Positions 6,248 to 8,073 of a DNA stretch of 8,073 bases are shown here, piece after piece. Made by a program: the position numbers and the translations under genes. The notes beneath the pieces were generated by a model. It was not told the DNA's origin. It worked only from the letters and a program-made list of their open reading frames with translations, and did not search any database. The DNA is taken from NCBI GenBank assembly GCA_005879095.1, contig VBLM01000169.1, positions 1 to 8,073 of the forward strand, read 5' to 3'. Source of the stretch: Deltaproteobacteria bacterium. Its GTDB lineage: Bacteria > Myxococcota > Myxococcia > Myxococcales > 40CM-4-68-19. Position 1 is the first letter of the stretch. Each line of letters starts with the position of its first letter.

Positions 6248-6686
6248 GACCTTTCTCTTCACCTGGAACCCGCGCGTCTACGCGTGGCGTGACCTGCGCG
6301 CCGACATCCGCAAGCTGCGCCGCCGGAAGCTTCTGCACACTGACTGGAGCTGCGCGCGCAGCAAACAGATCCGCAAAGGCGACCGCGTCTTTCTCTTGCG
6401 GCAGGGAGTCGAGCCGCGCGGGATCGTCGCCTCCGGCTGGGCCGAGAGCGACTGGTACGAGGGACCGGGCTGGCGGCGTCCGGGCGTGCCGTGCAACTAC
6501 GTCGACGTCGCGTTCGACACGCTGCTCGATCCTTCGCAAGAGCCGATCCTTCCGCGCGAAGCGCTGTCACACGGGAAACTGGCGGAAATGTACTGGGATA
6601 CACAGGTGTCGGGAATCCGCATACCCGACGGCGTCGCGCGCGAGCTGGAAAAGGCGTGGAGATCCTTTTCCCGAGTGGCGCGTTGA
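6243..6686 (+). CDS. EVE/PUA-like small protein, probable ATT start
   Basis: About 147 residues in a frame open from base 6219. Visible conserved-looking elements are KTFLFTWNPRVYAW at the start, DWSCARSKQIRKGDRVFLLRQG, EPRGIVASGWAES, NYVDVAFDTLLDP, and MYWDTQVSGIRIPDGVARELEKAW near the end. This resembles the TWNP...W...G-D-R-x-F-L-L...RGIxASG domain found at the N-terminus of some HNH/McrA-like endonucleases, an EVE-like fold proposed to read modified bases. No HNH domain follows here. I recall the family by pattern only, so the function is tentative. No ATG, GTG or TTG occurs before the KTFLFTWNP motif. ATT at 6243 overlaps the upstream TAA as ATTAA, just where ATGA would normally couple two genes, so it is either a rare ATT start or a mutated ATG. 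The TTG at 6396 would cut away a third of the domain. CTG 6234 is another option. The next gene begins 24 bases downstream, suggesting one transcript. Confidence 0.6.
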   Translation: MKTFLFTWNPRVYAWRDLRADIRKLRRRKLLHTDWSCARSKQIRKGDRVFLLRQGVEPRGIVASGWAESDWYEGPGWRRPGVPCNYVDVAFDTLLDPSQEPILPREALSHGKLAEMYWDTQVSGIRIPDGVARELEKAWRSFSRVAR

Positions 6687-6698
6687 AGATTTCCATCC

Positions 6699-6703
6699 GG
6701 AGG
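6699..6703 (+). promoter_or_regulatory. Strong Shine-Dalgarno before the GATase-like gene
   Basis: GGAGG lies seven bases before ATG 6711 and is the clearest ribosome binding site in the window; it fixes that start. Confidence 0.75.
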
Positions 6704-6710
6704 TCTCGCC

Positions 6711-7595
6711 ATGCTGCTCGCGCTCTTGCTCGCGCTCTCTCACGTCGAATCCGCCGAAGTCGTCATCGTCGCCGGCTCCGCCGATCACATGGAGCACGTG
6801 ATGCAGCGCGCTGGCGTGAAGTTCGCGCTGATCACGCCCGACCAGCTTCCGTCGACGCCGCTGCGCTGGCAGCAGATTCTGATGGTCAACTGCACCGGTC
6901 AGATGTCGCCGGAAGCGCGCGAGCGCGTGCGCCGATTCGTCAACGCGGGCGGCATGCTCTACACCACCGACCACGCCGTGCATTACCTCCTGGAAGCGAT
7001 CTTCCCCGGCAAGGTCCGCTTCAACCAGAAGAGCAGCGCCGAGCAGATCTTTCCCATGCAGGTAAAGGGCGATCGCGGGCTGGTCGCGAAGATCAACGAC
7101 CACGGCGAGCCGCGCTGGCAACTCGCCGGCGGCGGCATGCTCTTCGACGTGCTCGATCCCTCGGTCGAGATCCTCATGCGCTCCCGCGAAGTCGCGGCGC
7201 GCTACCAGACCTCGGGCGTCCTCGGCGTGCGCTTCCGCCATGGCGACGGTCAAGTCGTGCACGTCACCGGACACTTCTTCACCCAGCCGGGACAGACGCG
7301 CGAAGTCGCGGCGGCCGGCCGCGCCTTCGAGCAGTTGAGCGAAAACGTGGTGCGCGAAAAGCAGGTCGACATGCCGCGCGTCGAGAGGCTCTACAGCGCG
7401 GAGGCCCTGAAGCCGGCGCCGATGCTCGCCGAACCCAAGGACGCGGCCGCCCCGGTGACCGCGCCGTCGGGCGGAACGGTGAGCACCGCGACGGCGAAGA
7501 AGGTCCGCGTGCTGCGCAGCGAGGGCGGCTACGTCGAGATCCGCGACGATCAGGGCAACCAGGGTTGGGTCCCTGCCCAGTCCCTGCAGCAGTAG
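6711..7595 (+). CDS. Probable exported GATase1-like protein with C-terminal SH3-like domain
   Basis: A 294-residue protein. Residues 1-15 (MLLALLLALSHVESA) look like a short signal peptide, though without a basic residue. Residues 16-215 resemble a class I glutamine-amidotransferase-like/ThuA-type Rossmann domain: strand EVVIVAGSADHMEHVM, ILMVNCTGQMSPEARERVRRFVNAGGMLYTTDHAVHYLLE, and a late HVTGHFFTQPGQTRE. NCTG (60-63) sits roughly where an amidotransferase would carry its nucleophile elbow, but the usual GxCxG is absent, so amidase activity is not expected. Residues 216-257 are an Ala/Pro-rich linker. Residues 258-294 (VRVLRSEGGYVEIRD, GWVPAQSL) form a bacterial SH3-like module ending at the stop, usually for peptidoglycan or protein binding. 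Envelope location is therefore likely; the ligand is unknown. It is followed after 16 bases by the Lgt-like gene, so the two may be co-transcribed. Confidence 0.7.
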   Translation: MLLALLLALSHVESAEVVIVAGSADHMEHVMQRAGVKFALITPDQLPSTPLRWQQILMVNCTGQMSPEARERVRRFVNAGGMLYTTDHAVHYLLEAIFPGKVRFNQKSSAEQIFPMQVKGDRGLVAKINDHGEPRWQLAGGGMLFDVLDPSVEILMRSREVAARYQTSGVLGVRFRHGDGQVVHVTGHFFTQPGQTREVAAAGRAFEQLSENVVREKQVDMPRVERLYSAEALKPAPMLAEPKDAAAPVTAPSGGTVSTATAKKVRVLRSEGGYVEIRDDQGNQGWVPAQSLQQ

Positions 7596-7611
7596 GTGTT
7601 ACAGTCGCGCC

Positions 7612-8073
7612 GTGTTTCCGTACGTCCAGGAACCGGTGCTGCGCGTCGCAGGCGTGACGGTTTCCGCTTTTCAAGTGCTGGTCTTCGCCGCGGTCGTCGC
7701 CGGCTACGAGATCACGGTGCGCCGCGCGACGCGCCTCGGCTGGAATCGCGATCTGATCCTCAGCCTCGTCCTCTGGGCCGTCTTCCTCGGATTCGTCGGC
7801 TCGCACGTCTTCGACACGCTCCTCTACGAGCGCGAGGCGCTGCGCCGCAATCCGCTGGTGCTCTTCGAATTCTGGGGCACGATGTCGTCGTACGGCGGCC
7901 TGATCGGCGGCATCCTCGGCGGCCTTCTCGCGCTGCGGCTCAAGCGACTTCCGGCGGCGAAGATGCTCTCCTTCTTCGACATCGTCGCCTTCGCCTTTGC
8001 CTTCGCCTGGATCTTCGGCCGCACCGGCTGCGCGCTGGCGCACGATCACATCGGCATCGCCACCGACAACTTC
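7612..8073 (+). CDS. Prolipoprotein diacylglyceryl transferase (Lgt) family membrane protein, 3' end outside window
   Basis: The first 154 residues are present and the frame is open to the right edge. Lgt-family features are SYGGLIGGILGG (93-104), corresponding to the conserved (H/Y)GGLLG loop, and FGRTGCALAHDHIG (135-148), corresponding to the Lgt GRIGNFxNGE signature with its essential arginine (R137). At least four transmembrane segments are visible, around 18-35, 47-66, 91-108 and 118-134. Lgt transfers diacylglycerol from phosphatidylglycerol to the lipobox cysteine of prelipoproteins in the inner membrane. The signature is altered: the Asn after GRIG is Cys-Ala here, and NGE is replaced by HDH. 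It may be a second Lgt-like paralogue with another acceptor or activity, so no symbol is given. GTG 7612 starts 16 bases after the previous stop, and AGGTG (7594-7598) may serve as ribosome binding site, though it is rather far. Confidence 0.75.
   Translation, partial: MFPYVQEPVLRVAGVTVSAFQVLVFAAVVAGYEITVRRATRLGWNRDLILSLVLWAVFLGFVGSHVFDTLLYEREALRRNPLVLFEFWGTMSSYGGLIGGILGGLLALRLKRLPAAKMLSFFDIVAFAFAFAWIFGRTGCALAHDHIGIATDNF

Noticed and set aside
4397..6262. A 621-codon open frame on the minus strand opposite the synthetase gene
   Set aside because: Its translation is His/Arg/Asp-rich with no known motif, and it mirrors a clearly conserved plus-strand enzyme. Long antisense frames are normal in GC-rich DNA.
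4813..6801. A 662-codon plus-strand frame spanning the synthetase TAG and beyond
   Set aside because: The product is Arg-rich and without motifs, and crosses three real genes in another frame.
1..8073. CRISPR arrays, tRNA or rRNA genes, insertion sequences, phage or defence islands
   Set aside because: No spaced direct repeats, cloverleaf-like segments, transposase motifs or terminal repeats were found on reading both strands by eye.

Overview
The window is a GC-rich bacterial chromosome segment with tightly packed genes, GTG starts and short intergenic gaps. The style of several proteins (a GC-rich cNMP-binding protein, a short PilZ protein, an Lgt-like protein with a GRTGC...HDH motif, a family I pyrophosphatase of the MPRDLTKLP type) suggests an uncultured member of the Myxococcota or a related deltaproteobacterial lineage. 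This is an inference from protein flavour, not a phylogenetic placement. No tRNA, rRNA, CRISPR array, transposase or phage gene was seen. The region reads as ordinary core and accessory metabolism, not a mobile island.

Layout, left to right. The 3' part of a radical SAM enzyme gene runs in from the left edge. It loses its reading frame near position 1050, just where a cyclic-nucleotide-binding domain begins in the neighbouring frame. On the minus strand, converging on it, is a two-gene unit: a small proline-rich single-pass membrane protein (2081 to 1830) followed by a PilZ c-di-GMP receptor (1791 to 1477). A 152-base divergent intergenic region with a perfect AT-rich palindrome separates this unit from a plus-strand pair: a divergent YchF/OLA1-type nucleotide-binding protein (2234-3256) and an abutting SRPBCC/START-like protein (3257-3814).

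The middle holds a divergent pair: a family I inorganic pyrophosphatase homologue (minus, 4364 to 3849) and a propionyl/acetyl-CoA synthetase gene (plus, from 4427). The synthetase makes PPi and a pyrophosphatase would remove it, so the pairing makes biochemical sense. However, the synthetase is interrupted by an in-frame TAG at 5693-5695 and lacks roughly 28-29 residues present in relatives. The pyrophosphatase homologue also lacks several residues regarded as catalytic.

The right end is a plus-strand run. It contains an EVE/PUA-like small protein with no ordinary start codon (about 6243-6686), a probable exported glutamine-amidotransferase-like protein with a C-terminal SH3-like tail (6711-7595, strong Shine-Dalgarno), and the 5' part of an Lgt-like membrane protein cut by the right edge.

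The most noteworthy features are lesions and divergences, not a clear new system: a frame switch, an internal deletion with a hybrid stop codon sitting in a 14-base palindrome, a possible ATT start, a pyrophosphatase without its usual Lys/Glu hairpin, and an operator-like palindrome. Several could be sequencing or assembly errors, and read-level checks would decide that.
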